In this document: piece by piece, positions 25,124 through 33,397 of the stretch
Position numbering within the stretch: the first letter of the stretch is position 1
Layout: each line of letters begins with the position of its first letter
Source of the DNA: JAKFWF01 sp031374115
GTDB lineage: Bacteria > Pseudomonadota > Alphaproteobacteria > Rhizobiales > Hyphomicrobiaceae
Direction: 5' to 3'
Assembly (NCBI GenBank): GCA_031374115.1
Contig: JANMNO010000059.1
Location: 22,879 to 86,878, forward strand
DNA length: 64,000 nucleotides
Made by a program: the position numbers and the translations under genes
The notes under the pieces: model-generated
Seen by the model: the letters and a program-made list of their open reading frames with translations, nothing else
What the model was told of the DNA's origin: nothing
Databases searched by the model: none

Positions 25124-25802
25124 GGCGCTCGGACCATTGCCGGACGGCCCACGCGATCGCATTGACTGTCATGATGATGACGATCAGCACGAGCCCAAGG
25201 CCGAGCGCGAGCGGGAGATTGCCTTTGGAAGTTTCTAGCGCAATCGATGTCGTCATCACGCGTGTAAATCCGTCGATGTTGCCGCCAACAATCATGACCG
25301 CACCGACTTCGGCCGCGGCACGGCCGAACCCGGCCAACAGGATCGTCACCAGCGTAAAGCGCGCATCCCGAAGCAAGGCCCCAACTCGGCGCACGGGCGG
25401 AACCTGCATCGCGGTAAACTCGTCGCGATATTCACCCCACAGATCCTCGATCACCTGCCGGGTCAACGCTGCGATAATGGGCGTAATCAGCACAGCCTGC
25501 GCGATGATCATGGCTTTCGTCGTGAACAGCAGGCCAAGAAATCCGAGCGGGCCTGTTTGCGATAGTGCAAGAAAGACGAGCAGACCGACCACGACCGGCG
25601 GTAGCCCCGTTAGTCCGTTCAAGGCGACGATGACCGCGTGACGGCCTCGAAAGCGAGTTAGCGCGACGATCGCACCTAGCGGCAACCCGACGAGGCCCGC
25701 GAGCAGCGTCGCCGACATCGTGACTACCAGCGAGAGACGCACGATCGCATACAGCGCCGGGTCGCCAGACAGAACCAGGGATAAGGCGTTGGGTGCATCC
25801 AA
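25113..25802 (-). CDS. tupB: Tungstate ABC transporter permease
   Basis: The 229-residue membrane protein has about six hydrophobic segments and the inner-membrane permease EAA-like region (FTRVMTTSIALETSKGNLPLAL preceded by RAAAEVGAVMIVGGN), typical of TupB/ModB-type permeases. The only workable start is TTG 25802: in the same frame a stop lies two codons upstream, and no ATG or GTG gives the expected N-terminus. The weak start codon may keep expression of the permease low. It heads the tupBCA operon and is divergent from the PBP-domain regulator gene, with 85 bases between the starts. Confidence 0.9.
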   Translation of the reverse strand: MDAPNALSLVLSGDPALYAIVRLSLVVTMSATLLAGLVGLPLGAIVALTRFRGRHAVIVALNGLTGLPPVVVGLLVFLALSQTGPLGFLGLLFTTKAMIIAQAVLITPIIAALTRQVIEDLWGEYRDEFTAMQVPPVRRVGALLRDARFTLVTILLAGFGRAAAEVGAVMIVGGNIDGFTRVMTTSIALETSKGNLPLALGLGLVLIVIIMTVNAIAWAVRQWSERHAG

Positions 25803-25887
25803 GGGCTATGCTCGCAGGAAGACATTGACCTGCCGCTTGTCTCGTGTTTTCTTCAAAGCTGTCAACAGAAAGAAAAATCACGTAAAT

Positions 25888-26787
25888 ATGCAGCTAGATG
25901 CAGGCCTACAGCTATTGAACACGGCTGAGGCGGCCGGCTACCTCCGCATCAAAGAGCGCAAGCTTTACGAGCTGGTCGCCAATGACGCGATCCCGTGCAC
26001 GAAGGTGACCGGCAAGTGGCTCTTCCCGCGTGCGGACCTGGACCGCTGGTTGCTCGCCGGAATGGCCCGCCCTCTCGGAGTGATCCCGGCCGAGCCACCG
26101 CCTATCGTCGGCGGCAGTCATGATCCTCTGCTGCAATGGGCGCTGGTCGAAAGCCGCGCCGGACTGGCGATCCTCCCCGAAGGCAGCGAGAGCGGCTATC
26201 GCCGGTTTTTGAAAGGCGAGGTGATGGCGGTTGCCCTCCACTTCCACGCTCTCGACGACCTGGGTAGGGACGCCAACGTCGATGCCGTGTCGAAGGAGCC
26301 GGCGCTCTATGACGCCGTGCTCGTGCATTTCTGTTCACGCGATCAAGGCCTGCTCGTAGCGAAGGGCAATCCGCTGCGACTGGCGGGCGTGCCGGATCTT
26401 CGAAACAAAAAGCTGCGCGTGGCGGTCCGGCCGGAAGGCGCGGGCGCACATCAGCTGCTGCTTGCTCTGCTCCGGCGAGAAGGGCTTTCGATGCGCGACC
26501 TTGGCAAACAGTTGCTAGCGTCGACCGGCCCAGACGTCGCACAAGCAATCCGCGCCGGTCATGCAGACGCCGGAGTTGCCACGCGTGCGGTTGCGGCGGC
26601 TGCCGGTCTGGACTTCGTGCCGCTTGTCACCGAGCGCTTCGATATCCTCATGCGTCAGCGCGATAGCTACCGCCAGCCGCTGCAGACCTTCCTCCAAATC
26701 CTTGCGAAGCCGGTATTCGCCACTCGCGCAGCTGAACTTGGTGGCCTCGACGTCTCGCAAGCCGGGAACGTGCGCTGGGCGCCGTGA
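25888..26787 (+). CDS. Excisionase-type HTH regulator with periplasmic-binding-like domain
   Basis: From ATG 25888 the protein is 299 residues: an N-terminal MerR/excisionase-type helix-turn-helix (residues about 8-56; LLNTAEAAGYLRIKERKLYE, KWLFPRADLDRWL) and a PBP-like ligand domain (about 75-290; ALVESRAGLAILPEGSES, LAGVPDLRNKKLRVAVRP, AIRAGHADAGVATRAVA). One-component regulators of this build (COG1910-like) are typically tied to molybdate or tungstate transport. Divergence from tupBCA across an 85-base gap suggests that it senses tungstate or molybdate and controls the transporter. A frame open to 25720 overlaps tupB and is rejected. Confidence 0.88.
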   Translation: MQLDAGLQLLNTAEAAGYLRIKERKLYELVANDAIPCTKVTGKWLFPRADLDRWLLAGMARPLGVIPAEPPPIVGGSHDPLLQWALVESRAGLAILPEGSESGYRRFLKGEVMAVALHFHALDDLGRDANVDAVSKEPALYDAVLVHFCSRDQGLLVAKGNPLRLAGVPDLRNKKLRVAVRPEGAGAHQLLLALLRREGLSMRDLGKQLLASTGPDVAQAIRAGHADAGVATRAVAAAAGLDFVPLVTERFDILMRQRDSYRQPLQTFLQILAKPVFATRAAELGGLDVSQAGNVRWAP

Positions 26788-26893
26788 TAAACCGTTCATT
26801 GTCGTTCTCTCACCCCGGCCACCTTTCAGGTTAGCGTCGCCGGCGAATAGAGCCATGAGCGCAATCTGGCGACAAGCTCGACCCCAGCTTAGT

Positions 26894-28561
26894 TCAACCG
26901 GGCAGCACGCGTTCGACAATGGCGCGGGCATCGGCCCCGTGGAGACTTTGGCCGTAGGTCTGCCGGCCCGACGCATCAAAGCGCGTCGCGAGAAAAGCAT
27001 CGGCGACTGCAAGTGGTGCATGTGCGCGCAGAAGGTTACCCGCTGCCAACAGCGCCAGCGCTTCAGTAAGCTCCCTGCCGCGGCGTTCTAGGCGCTCGGG
27101 CTCGCGCAGCATTCCTTCGATACGCGCGTGCTGCCGGATGAGCGAAGGTTGTCCCGCAGCCGCCGATCCGAGTTCCGCCATCACGCTCTGGATGGTCTTT
27201 GGCTGACGCTGAATAACACGCAACAAATCGAGTACCATAACGTTGCCAGAGCCTTCCCAAATCGCGTTAACCGGCAACTCGCGATAAATCCGTGCGGCAA
27301 TACCTTCCTCGACGTAGCCATTACCGCCAAGGCACTCCATTGCCTCATAGGCGAGCGCCGGACCGGTCTTGCACACCCAGTATTTCGTGACAGGCGTCAT
27401 CAACCGGCGCCACGCCGCCTCACGCGGATCGGACGCCCGATCGAAACTGCGCGCAAGCCGCAACGATAGCGCCGTTGCCGCCTCCACGTCGAGCGCGAGA
27501 TCGGCCAGCACCTGGGTCATCACTGGTTGGTCGGCAAGCGCTTTCTGGAATACCGTTCGGTGCCGGCAATGATGCACGGCATTGGCGAGCGCGAGCCGCA
27601 TCAGGCCGGCCGATCCCACAGCACAATCCAGACGCGTGCACGTGACCATCTCGATGATGGCCGGAACGCCGCGCCCCTCCTCGCCGATCAGCCACGCGTG
27701 GGCTGCCTGAAACTCCACTTCGGCCGATGCGTTCGAGCGATTCCCGAGCTTGTCCTTCAAACGCTGAAAGCGCAGCGCATTGATCGTGCCATCCGGCAGG
27801 ACGCGGGGCATCAGAAAGCAAGAGAGCCCGCCCGGCGCCTGGGCCAGCACCAAGAACGCATCGCACATTGGCGCCGACATGAACCACTTGTGGCCGGTAA
27901 CGAGATATTCGCCACCAGAGCCGCCACTCCCGGCTGCGCTTGCTGTCGTGGTGTTGGCCTGCACGTCGGTGCCGCCTTGCTTCTCCGTCATGCCCATGCC
28001 GATGGTCACGCCGCGTTTGGACCTCACCGGCTTCAAGGCCCTGTCGTAATCGCGGCTGAGGATCTTGGGAAGCCAGGCATTTGCGAGCGACGGCTCCAAG
28101 AGCAGGGTCGGCACTGAGGCGTTCGTCATGGTGATGGGGCACTGGTGGCCAGCTTCCATCTGAATGGCCATGTAGGTCCCTGCCGAGCGAACCACATTTG
28201 CACCTGCAAGCGGAAGGCTGCCCGGTGCAGCGAGATGATCCCAAGCCGAACATTGCAAGCCTGCGCTTATGCTCAACCTCATGCACGCGTGGTAAGCCGG
28301 ATGGAATTCGACGATGTCGAGTCGGTGGCCCTTGCTGTCGAACGGCTTGAGCCGCGGTGTCCACTCATTGGCGAGCCGGCCTTGTTCGAATGCCTTTGCG
28401 CTACCGCATTGGGCACCTAACAAGTCGAGGTCTTCGCACACGTGGCTGCCACCTTCTCGTTCGACAGCATCCAGGAGTGCACGGTCGGACGTGAACAGGT
28501 TCACTCCCTCGAAGGGCGGACTTTGGTTCGACACTTTGTGCGTGACAAAACGGTTATCCAT
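26894..28561 (-). CDS. aidB: AidB-like acyl-CoA dehydrogenase family protein
   Basis: The 555-residue protein parallels AidB over its whole length: THKVSNQSPPFEGVNLFTSD at the N-terminus, CPITMTNAS, IGMGMTEKQGGTD (FAD contact), RLKDKLGNRSNAS and NAIWEGSGNVM. AidB is a flavoprotein of the acyl-CoA dehydrogenase superfamily that binds DNA in E. coli and is induced in the adaptive response to alkylating agents. Here a lipid or acyl role is also conceivable since it is divergent from a cyclopropane fatty acid synthase gene. The length is close to the E. coli protein (about 541). Confidence 0.92.
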   Translation of the reverse strand: MDNRFVTHKVSNQSPPFEGVNLFTSDRALLDAVEREGGSHVCEDLDLLGAQCGSAKAFEQGRLANEWTPRLKPFDSKGHRLDIVEFHPAYHACMRLSISAGLQCSAWDHLAAPGSLPLAGANVVRSAGTYMAIQMEAGHQCPITMTNASVPTLLLEPSLANAWLPKILSRDYDRALKPVRSKRGVTIGMGMTEKQGGTDVQANTTTASAAGSGGSGGEYLVTGHKWFMSAPMCDAFLVLAQAPGGLSCFLMPRVLPDGTINALRFQRLKDKLGNRSNASAEVEFQAAHAWLIGEEGRGVPAIIEMVTCTRLDCAVGSAGLMRLALANAVHHCRHRTVFQKALADQPVMTQVLADLALDVEAATALSLRLARSFDRASDPREAAWRRLMTPVTKYWVCKTGPALAYEAMECLGGNGYVEEGIAARIYRELPVNAIWEGSGNVMVLDLLRVIQRQPKTIQSVMAELGSAAAGQPSLIRQHARIEGMLREPERLERRGRELTEALALLAAGNLLRAHAPLAVADAFLATRFDASGRQTYGQSLHGADARAIVERVLPG

Positions 28562-28678
28562 CTCGCGGCCTCATTTAGGACGAGTAACTTGCACGTGTTG
28601 CAATCGGCAATACTGTTCAAATTCGTACGGAAATTTCCTGTCAACTTGAGATGCGTCAATTCCGGGTGGAAGTGAGGT

Positions 28679-28703
28679 GATAGTATTGTATAGGTACTAT
28701 ATC
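28679..28703. promoter_or_regulatory. Imperfect inverted repeat in the aidB-cfa intergenic region
   Basis: GATAGTA (28679-28685) and TACTAT(A)TC (28695-28703) form a dyad around a TTGTATAGG centre, 37 bases before the cfa start, in the 178-base divergent spacer. The AT-rich dyad could be an operator or overlap a -10 box. There is no further support. Confidence 0.3.
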
Positions 28704-28739
28704 TTCGAATTCTGATTTCAGTGTGGGAGGCGTTTTGCC

Positions 28740-29987
28740 ATGTTTGCTCCTCTGAAACGCATCTTCGATGTTGTCGTGAAGACCGGAAATCTGCAGGTGA
28801 TCGACAGCAACGGACACCATCATGAATTCGGCGACCACAAAGGACCAAGTGTCGTCGTACGTTTCTCCGATCGCCGCCTGGAGAGAAGTTTAGCGTTCAA
28901 TCCGCAACTGGCTCTTGGCGAAGCCTACATGCAAGGGCGACTTGTGGTCGAGACGGGCAAGATCTACGACTTTCTCGACCTCATGCTTCGCAATGCCGAG
29001 CAGCAGAGCTTCCCGCGCTGGATGTCCGCGGCCGATAATTTCAGACGGCTTTCGAAGCGCTTGCAGCAATATAACCATGCATTGCGTGCACGCGCCAATG
29101 TCGCTCATCACTACGATATCAATGGAACCATCTATGATCTCTTCCTCGATAACGACCGCCAGTACTCTTGCGCCTACTTCCACGACACCCACGACCTCGA
29201 GGAGGCGCAGCGTGCCAAGAAACGTCACATCGCCGCGAAGCTCGCGCTCGATCAGGACCACCGCGTTCTCGACATCGGCTCGGGCTGGGGCGGCCTCGGA
29301 CTATACCTTGCCAGCGTCGCCGATGTGGACGTAACAGGCATCACGCTCTCGGCCGAACAATTGCGGGTTGCCCGCGCACGGGCGGAAAACTCTAGCGTGC
29401 CGCGCCGAGTCCGCTTCGAGATGCAGGACTATCGCCACGTCGCTGGGCACTTCGATCGGATCGTGTCGGTCGGCATGTTCGAACATGTCGGCGTCAACCA
29501 CTATCAGACGTACTTCGACAAGATCGCAGCACTTCTCAACGAAGATGGCGTCGCACTGGTTCATTCGATCGGCCGTTTCGACACACCGACGATCACCAAT
29601 CCGTTCATCGCCAAGTATATCTTTCCTGGCGGCTACATCCCATCGCTCAGCGAGGTGTTGCCGGCCATCGAGCGTTCCGGGCTTGTCGTGGGCGACATCG
29701 AAATTCTGCGGCTGCATTACGCTGAGACACTAACGCATTGGCGCACACGCTTCGACGACAATCGCGGCAAGGCTGCAGCGCTGCTAGGCGAGGAGTTCTG
29801 TCGCATGTGGGAGTTCTATCTCGCCTCTTCTGAAACGGCTTTCCGCTATCAGGACCTCATGGTGTTCCAGATCCAGCTGGCCAAGCATCAGCATACGCTG
29901 CCTCTGACGCGCGACTATATGTTCGACGAAGAGCGGCGGCTGGCTGAACGCGAGCGGCCAGCGCAAAGGCAGGAATACGCGGCCTAG
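28740..29987 (+). CDS. cfa: Cyclopropane-fatty-acyl-phospholipid synthase family methyltransferase
   Basis: The 415-residue protein belongs to the CFA synthase/mycolic acid cyclopropane family. SAM-binding motif I is VLDIGSGWGGLGLYLASVAD near residue 180, followed by GITLSAEQLRVARARA and VSVGMFEHVGVNHYQTYF (with a catalytic-site Glu-His). The N-terminal lipid-binding segment includes LALGEAYMQGRLVVE. It would transfer a methylene from SAM to unsaturated acyl chains of membrane phospholipids, a stationary-phase or stress adaptation. Start ATG 28740 is preceded by GGGAGG. It is divergent from aidB. Confidence 0.92.
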   Translation: MFAPLKRIFDVVVKTGNLQVIDSNGHHHEFGDHKGPSVVVRFSDRRLERSLAFNPQLALGEAYMQGRLVVETGKIYDFLDLMLRNAEQQSFPRWMSAADNFRRLSKRLQQYNHALRARANVAHHYDINGTIYDLFLDNDRQYSCAYFHDTHDLEEAQRAKKRHIAAKLALDQDHRVLDIGSGWGGLGLYLASVADVDVTGITLSAEQLRVARARAENSSVPRRVRFEMQDYRHVAGHFDRIVSVGMFEHVGVNHYQTYFDKIAALLNEDGVALVHSIGRFDTPTITNPFIAKYIFPGGYIPSLSEVLPAIERSGLVVGDIEILRLHYAETLTHWRTRFDDNRGKAAALLGEEFCRMWEFYLASSETAFRYQDLMVFQIQLAKHQHTLPLTRDYMFDEERRLAERERPAQRQEYAA

Positions 29988-30084
29988 AGCGGTTGATCCA
30001 GATCAACGAGAGGGCAGGCCGCCTCATTCAGCCAATAGCTTAATCCCTATAGATGAAACTGATCAATCACTCGCAGAGGAAGTC

Positions 30085-30720
30085 ATGTTGAAACTTATCA
30101 GCGCAACGCCCAGTCCTTACGCGCGCAAGATCCGCATTGCGCTTGCGGAGAAAGGCTTGGCCTTCGAACTCGTGACCGAGGTGCCCTGGGATAAGACGAC
30201 CGCGACGCCCAAATATAACCCGCTCGAAAAACTACCGATTCTCATCCTGGACGACGGTTCGAGCATCTATGAGTCAAGTTTCATTCTCCAATATCTGGAG
30301 TGGAAACATCCAGAGACATCTCTGCTTCCGGCCGACACCGACGGGAAAATTGCCGCCCGGCGCTTCGAGGTGTTGTGTGACGGCATTTGCGACGCATTCG
30401 TGCTTTTGTTCTTCGAGCGTAAGCGTCCCGAGCCAAACCAGAGCAAGGAATGGATGGACCGTCAACGCCGCAAGATCGATGGCGGCGTGCGCGAGATGGC
30501 CCGGCTGGTCGGTGATCGCCACTTCGCGGTGGGCGATCGCTTCAGCCTCGGTGACATCGCGGTCGGCACAGCGCTCGGTTATTTGACCGTGCGGTTTCCC
30601 GAATACGAATGGCGCGCCGCTCACCCACTTCTTGCGGCGTTCTGCTCGCGCCTCGAGGCACGGCCCTCGTTCATGGGCAGCGTACCCGTACCACAGAAGA
30701 TATCGGACAAGGTGATGTGA
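30085..30720 (+). CDS. Glutathione S-transferase family protein
   Basis: The 211-residue protein has an N-terminal thioredoxin-like domain (LISATPSPYARKIRIALAEKG; NPLEKLPILILDDGSSIYESSFILQYLE with the cis-Pro and Glu-Ser glutathione-contact motif) and a helical C-terminal domain (FAVGDRFSLGDIAVGTALGYL, the N-capping region). The Ser/Tyr in SPYARK is the probable thiol-activating region. The substrate is unknown. AGAGGAAG precedes ATG 30085. It stands alone, 97 bases after cfa. Confidence 0.9.
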   Translation: MLKLISATPSPYARKIRIALAEKGLAFELVTEVPWDKTTATPKYNPLEKLPILILDDGSSIYESSFILQYLEWKHPETSLLPADTDGKIAARRFEVLCDGICDAFVLLFFERKRPEPNQSKEWMDRQRRKIDGGVREMARLVGDRHFAVGDRFSLGDIAVGTALGYLTVRFPEYEWRAAHPLLAAFCSRLEARPSFMGSVPVPQKISDKVM

Positions 30721-30763
30721 CGTCGCAGTAGTCGATCACTGAGATCAAAGCGCTGAACGTGCT

Positions 30764-30960
30764 TCACATGGATGGCCGGTGATCGGTTATGGCAGGGTCA
30801 CTTGGGCGCTAAAATCCATTCTGGCTCCAACAAAGAGAATTTGGAACAACCAATTTATTACTGGGCGCCATCAACTGCACCGTCAGGTATGGCCTTTTAC
30901 ACAGGTGACCGCTTCCTTGCCTGGAAAGGTAATTTGTTCATTGGCGCGCTTGCAACTTAG
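30764..30960 (+). pseudogene. Remnant of a PQQ-dependent sugar dehydrogenase gene
   Basis: Two frames together spell a piece of the soluble aldose (PQQ) sugar dehydrogenase family. HGWPVIGYGRV is encoded in the frame through 30773. After a frameshift near 30800-30815 comes the block EQPIYYWAPSTAPSGMAFYT followed by GDRFLAWKGNLFIGALA, and a stop at 30958. Intact family members are about 370-400 residues long and continue after GALA with the last beta-sheets; neither the N-terminal three quarters nor the C-terminal end is present. This is a decayed internal fragment rather than a gene, lying between the GST gene and the 3' end of dadA, which overlaps it by four bases. Confidence 0.8.
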
Positions 30961-32261
30961 GATGCTAACGCCTCGGGATCGTTTTGGCGGTTTGCCGACG
31001 GTGTACTTAAGCTTGCGTTAACAAGCATCCCTTCGAGCGGCAGTTCGGGTTTACTCCCGCTTATGAGGTCGGCGGCAATGCGGGCGGAACCGATCGACAT
31101 GGTCCAACCGATGTGCCCGTGGCCGGTGTTGAAGATCATGTTTCGGTAACGCCCCGCGCCGAAAATCGGCGTGCCCTCAGGTGTCATCGGCCGCAGGCCG
31201 GCCCAATAGGAAGGCTGCTCGTAATTGGCGCCAGAAGGAAACAGATCGCGGATCGCAGCCGTCATGTGCGAGAAGTCGGCCGGCTTGTGGCTCTTATCGT
31301 AGCCCGCAAACTCGGCGGTGGCGGTCACCCGCATGCGATCGCCGAAGCGCGAGTAGGCGGTGAGATTGTCCTCGTCGACGCCCCCGATCGAGGGTGGATT
31401 ATTGCGCCCGTCGATCGGCAATGTCATCGAGTACCCCTTGATCGGATAGATCGGAAGCCGCACGCCTAACTGCCGCGCGAGTTTCGGGCCAAACACGCCG
31501 AGGCAGAAGACGAACGCATCGGCTTTGGTGATGCCGCTAGTCGTGCGCAACCCGGTGACCTTATCGCCGGCCGTCTCGAAACCGGTGATCTCGGTGTCAT
31601 ATGTGAACGCCACGCCGAATTTGCCGGCGGCGTGCTTGGCGAGGCCTTGCGTGAACACGCGGCAATCGCCACTCTCGTCGCTCGGACAATAGATGGCACC
31701 GGCGAATTTGTGTTTGACGGGTGCTAATGCTGGATCGATACGCGCGGCTTCCTCAGCGTCAATCGGGCGAAGCTCCAAGCCCTCTTCGGTCAGGATTTTC
31801 GTGTTGGCAGCACCACGATCGAAACTCTTGGTGCTGCGATAAAGATAGAGCAGACCGCCTTTCAGCCCGTGATACTGCACGCCGGTTTCGGCCACCACTT
31901 GTTGCAACCGCTGCTGGCTATATATGCACAGCCGAACCTTGCGCTTGGTGTTGATGCGTGCCCGCTCCGCCGTACAGTTGCGCAGAAACTGCCACGACCA
32001 CGACCACAAATGCGGATCGAGGCTTGGCTTGAAGCGCAGTGCCTGGCCCTCCTTGTAAAGCGATTTAAGCAGAATCTTCGGCGCTTTTGGCGAAGCCCAT
32101 GTGTAGGCGTGTCCCGGCGAAAATAACCCAGCATTGGCAAAGCTTGTTTCGGCCGCTGCCTCGGACAGTCGTTCGACTACGGTCACCTCATGGCCATCTC
32201 TAGCCAATTCGTAAGCGGTGGTAACACCGATCACGCCGGCACCTAGCACTGCAACTTTCAT
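30957..32261 (-). CDS. dadA: D-amino acid dehydrogenase, small-subunit type
   Basis: The 434-residue flavoprotein begins with MKVAVLGAGVIGVTTAYELA (FAD-binding Rossmann) and shows DadA blocks: ANAGLFSPGHAYTWASPKAP, KGYSMTLPI and GLRPMTPEGTPIFG. DadA oxidises D-amino acids to keto acids and ammonia and passes electrons to the respiratory chain at the membrane. AGCAGGTG precedes the start. It is divergent from an EutA/maleate-isomerase-like gene, with 78 bases between the starts, so a pathway in which a racemase-fold enzyme feeds or complements DadA is possible. Confidence 0.92.
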   Translation of the reverse strand: MKVAVLGAGVIGVTTAYELARDGHEVTVVERLSEAAAETSFANAGLFSPGHAYTWASPKAPKILLKSLYKEGQALRFKPSLDPHLWSWSWQFLRNCTAERARINTKRKVRLCIYSQQRLQQVVAETGVQYHGLKGGLLYLYRSTKSFDRGAANTKILTEEGLELRPIDAEEAARIDPALAPVKHKFAGAIYCPSDESGDCRVFTQGLAKHAAGKFGVAFTYDTEITGFETAGDKVTGLRTTSGITKADAFVFCLGVFGPKLARQLGVRLPIYPIKGYSMTLPIDGRNNPPSIGGVDEDNLTAYSRFGDRMRVTATAEFAGYDKSHKPADFSHMTAAIRDLFPSGANYEQPSYWAGLRPMTPEGTPIFGAGRYRNMIFNTGHGHIGWTMSIGSARIAADLISGSKPELPLEGMLVNASLSTPSANRQNDPEALAS

Positions 32262-32339
32262 TTTCTACACCTGCTTGCCGGCGAATTCGAACGATGCCAG
32301 ACTTTATCGATCCACCGGTGCCGTCAAGGAGGTAACGCG

Positions 32340-33128
32340 ATGCGCTACGAGAAGCTGCAACTTGCGACTGACGCAGGCCTCGGCGCGCGCGCTCGCATTG
32401 GAATGCTCGTTTTGAAGACCGACCAGACCATCGAGTTCGAGGCGCGACAGGTGTTTGCTCGCATCGAGGGTGTCGCGTTGCATCATGCACGCCTTTACAA
32501 CGACGCCAATATCACGCGCGAAACGTTGATGGCGATGAAGCCGCACATTCCCGAGGCTGCCAGGTTGTTGCCCGTGGAGTGGGGCTTCAAGTCGATCGGT
32601 TATGCCTGCACCTCGGGTTCAATGGTGATCGGAGAGGCCGAGGTGGAACGGCTCGTGCACGCGATCCATCCGCACACGCGGGTGACCAACCCACTGACCG
32701 GTGGCCTTGCTGGATTGGCGGCGCTGGGCTGCCGGCGCGCCGGCGTGCTTACGCCGTACGCCAAACCGGTCAACGAGGGCATCGTTACCGCTTTGAAAGA
32801 GCGTGGGCTCGATGTTGCCGCGGTTGCATCCTACGAGGAGCCCGATGACAATCTCGTCGGTAAAATCTCCGTGGACGAGATCGTGCGCGCGTCGGTGGCA
32901 CTTGCGCACAACTCCGATGTCGATGGCATATTCATTTCCTGCACGAGTCTGCGCACTGTGGATGCCATTCCGCGCATCGAGGCCGCTTGCGGCAAGCCTG
33001 CCACATCTTCGAACCACGGCATGATTTGGCACATGCTGCGTCAGGCCGGGATCAACGAGCAGATCGGCGGGATTGGCCGTTTGTTCGAACGCGGTATCGT
33101 GCCGGTTGCTGCTGCGGCCGCCGAATAG
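32340..33128 (+). CDS. Maleate isomerase / arylmalonate decarboxylase / EutA-like protein
   Basis: The 262-residue protein belongs to the Asp/Glu racemase superfamily branch of maleate cis-trans isomerase, arylmalonate decarboxylase and ectoine-utilisation EutA. Both catalytic cysteine sites are present (GYACTSGSM near residue 90 and FISCTSLRT near residue 200), and the block ARIGMLVLKTDQTIEFE near the N-terminus resembles EutA. A perfect AAGGAGGT lies seven bases before ATG 32340, predicting strong translation. It is divergent from dadA. The substrate is uncertain: a dicarboxylate, ectoine derivative or amino acid are all possible. Confidence 0.82.
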   Translation: MRYEKLQLATDAGLGARARIGMLVLKTDQTIEFEARQVFARIEGVALHHARLYNDANITRETLMAMKPHIPEAARLLPVEWGFKSIGYACTSGSMVIGEAEVERLVHAIHPHTRVTNPLTGGLAGLAALGCRRAGVLTPYAKPVNEGIVTALKERGLDVAAVASYEEPDDNLVGKISVDEIVRASVALAHNSDVDGIFISCTSLRTVDAIPRIEAACGKPATSSNHGMIWHMLRQAGINEQIGGIGRLFERGIVPVAAAAAE

Positions 33129-33397
33129 CAGTTCGCCAACGCTTTATATACGAGACGCACGCGCCTCCAGCATCGTGGCTTGGGGTTTGCCAATGCAGAG
33201 GCTAGACCATCGATCAGGCGTCGAGTTCGTCCTCGCGATCTGGTTCGCGTTTGGTGTCGCTGGCGTGCGGGAACGAGCGCGAATGCGGTTGGCGAAACTG
33301 TATAGAGTAGCCGCCCAACCCACAGGCATTGACGTTGGCCGCGTTCGCCGTGTTAACAGTGCCGGAAACATTCGTCGAAACGCCAGGGAGCCATCGA

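Noticed and set aside
30772..30960. 62-codon frame taken as a small gene
   Set aside because: It matches the inside of a PQQ sugar dehydrogenase and its upstream part continues in another frame, so it is a gene remnant.
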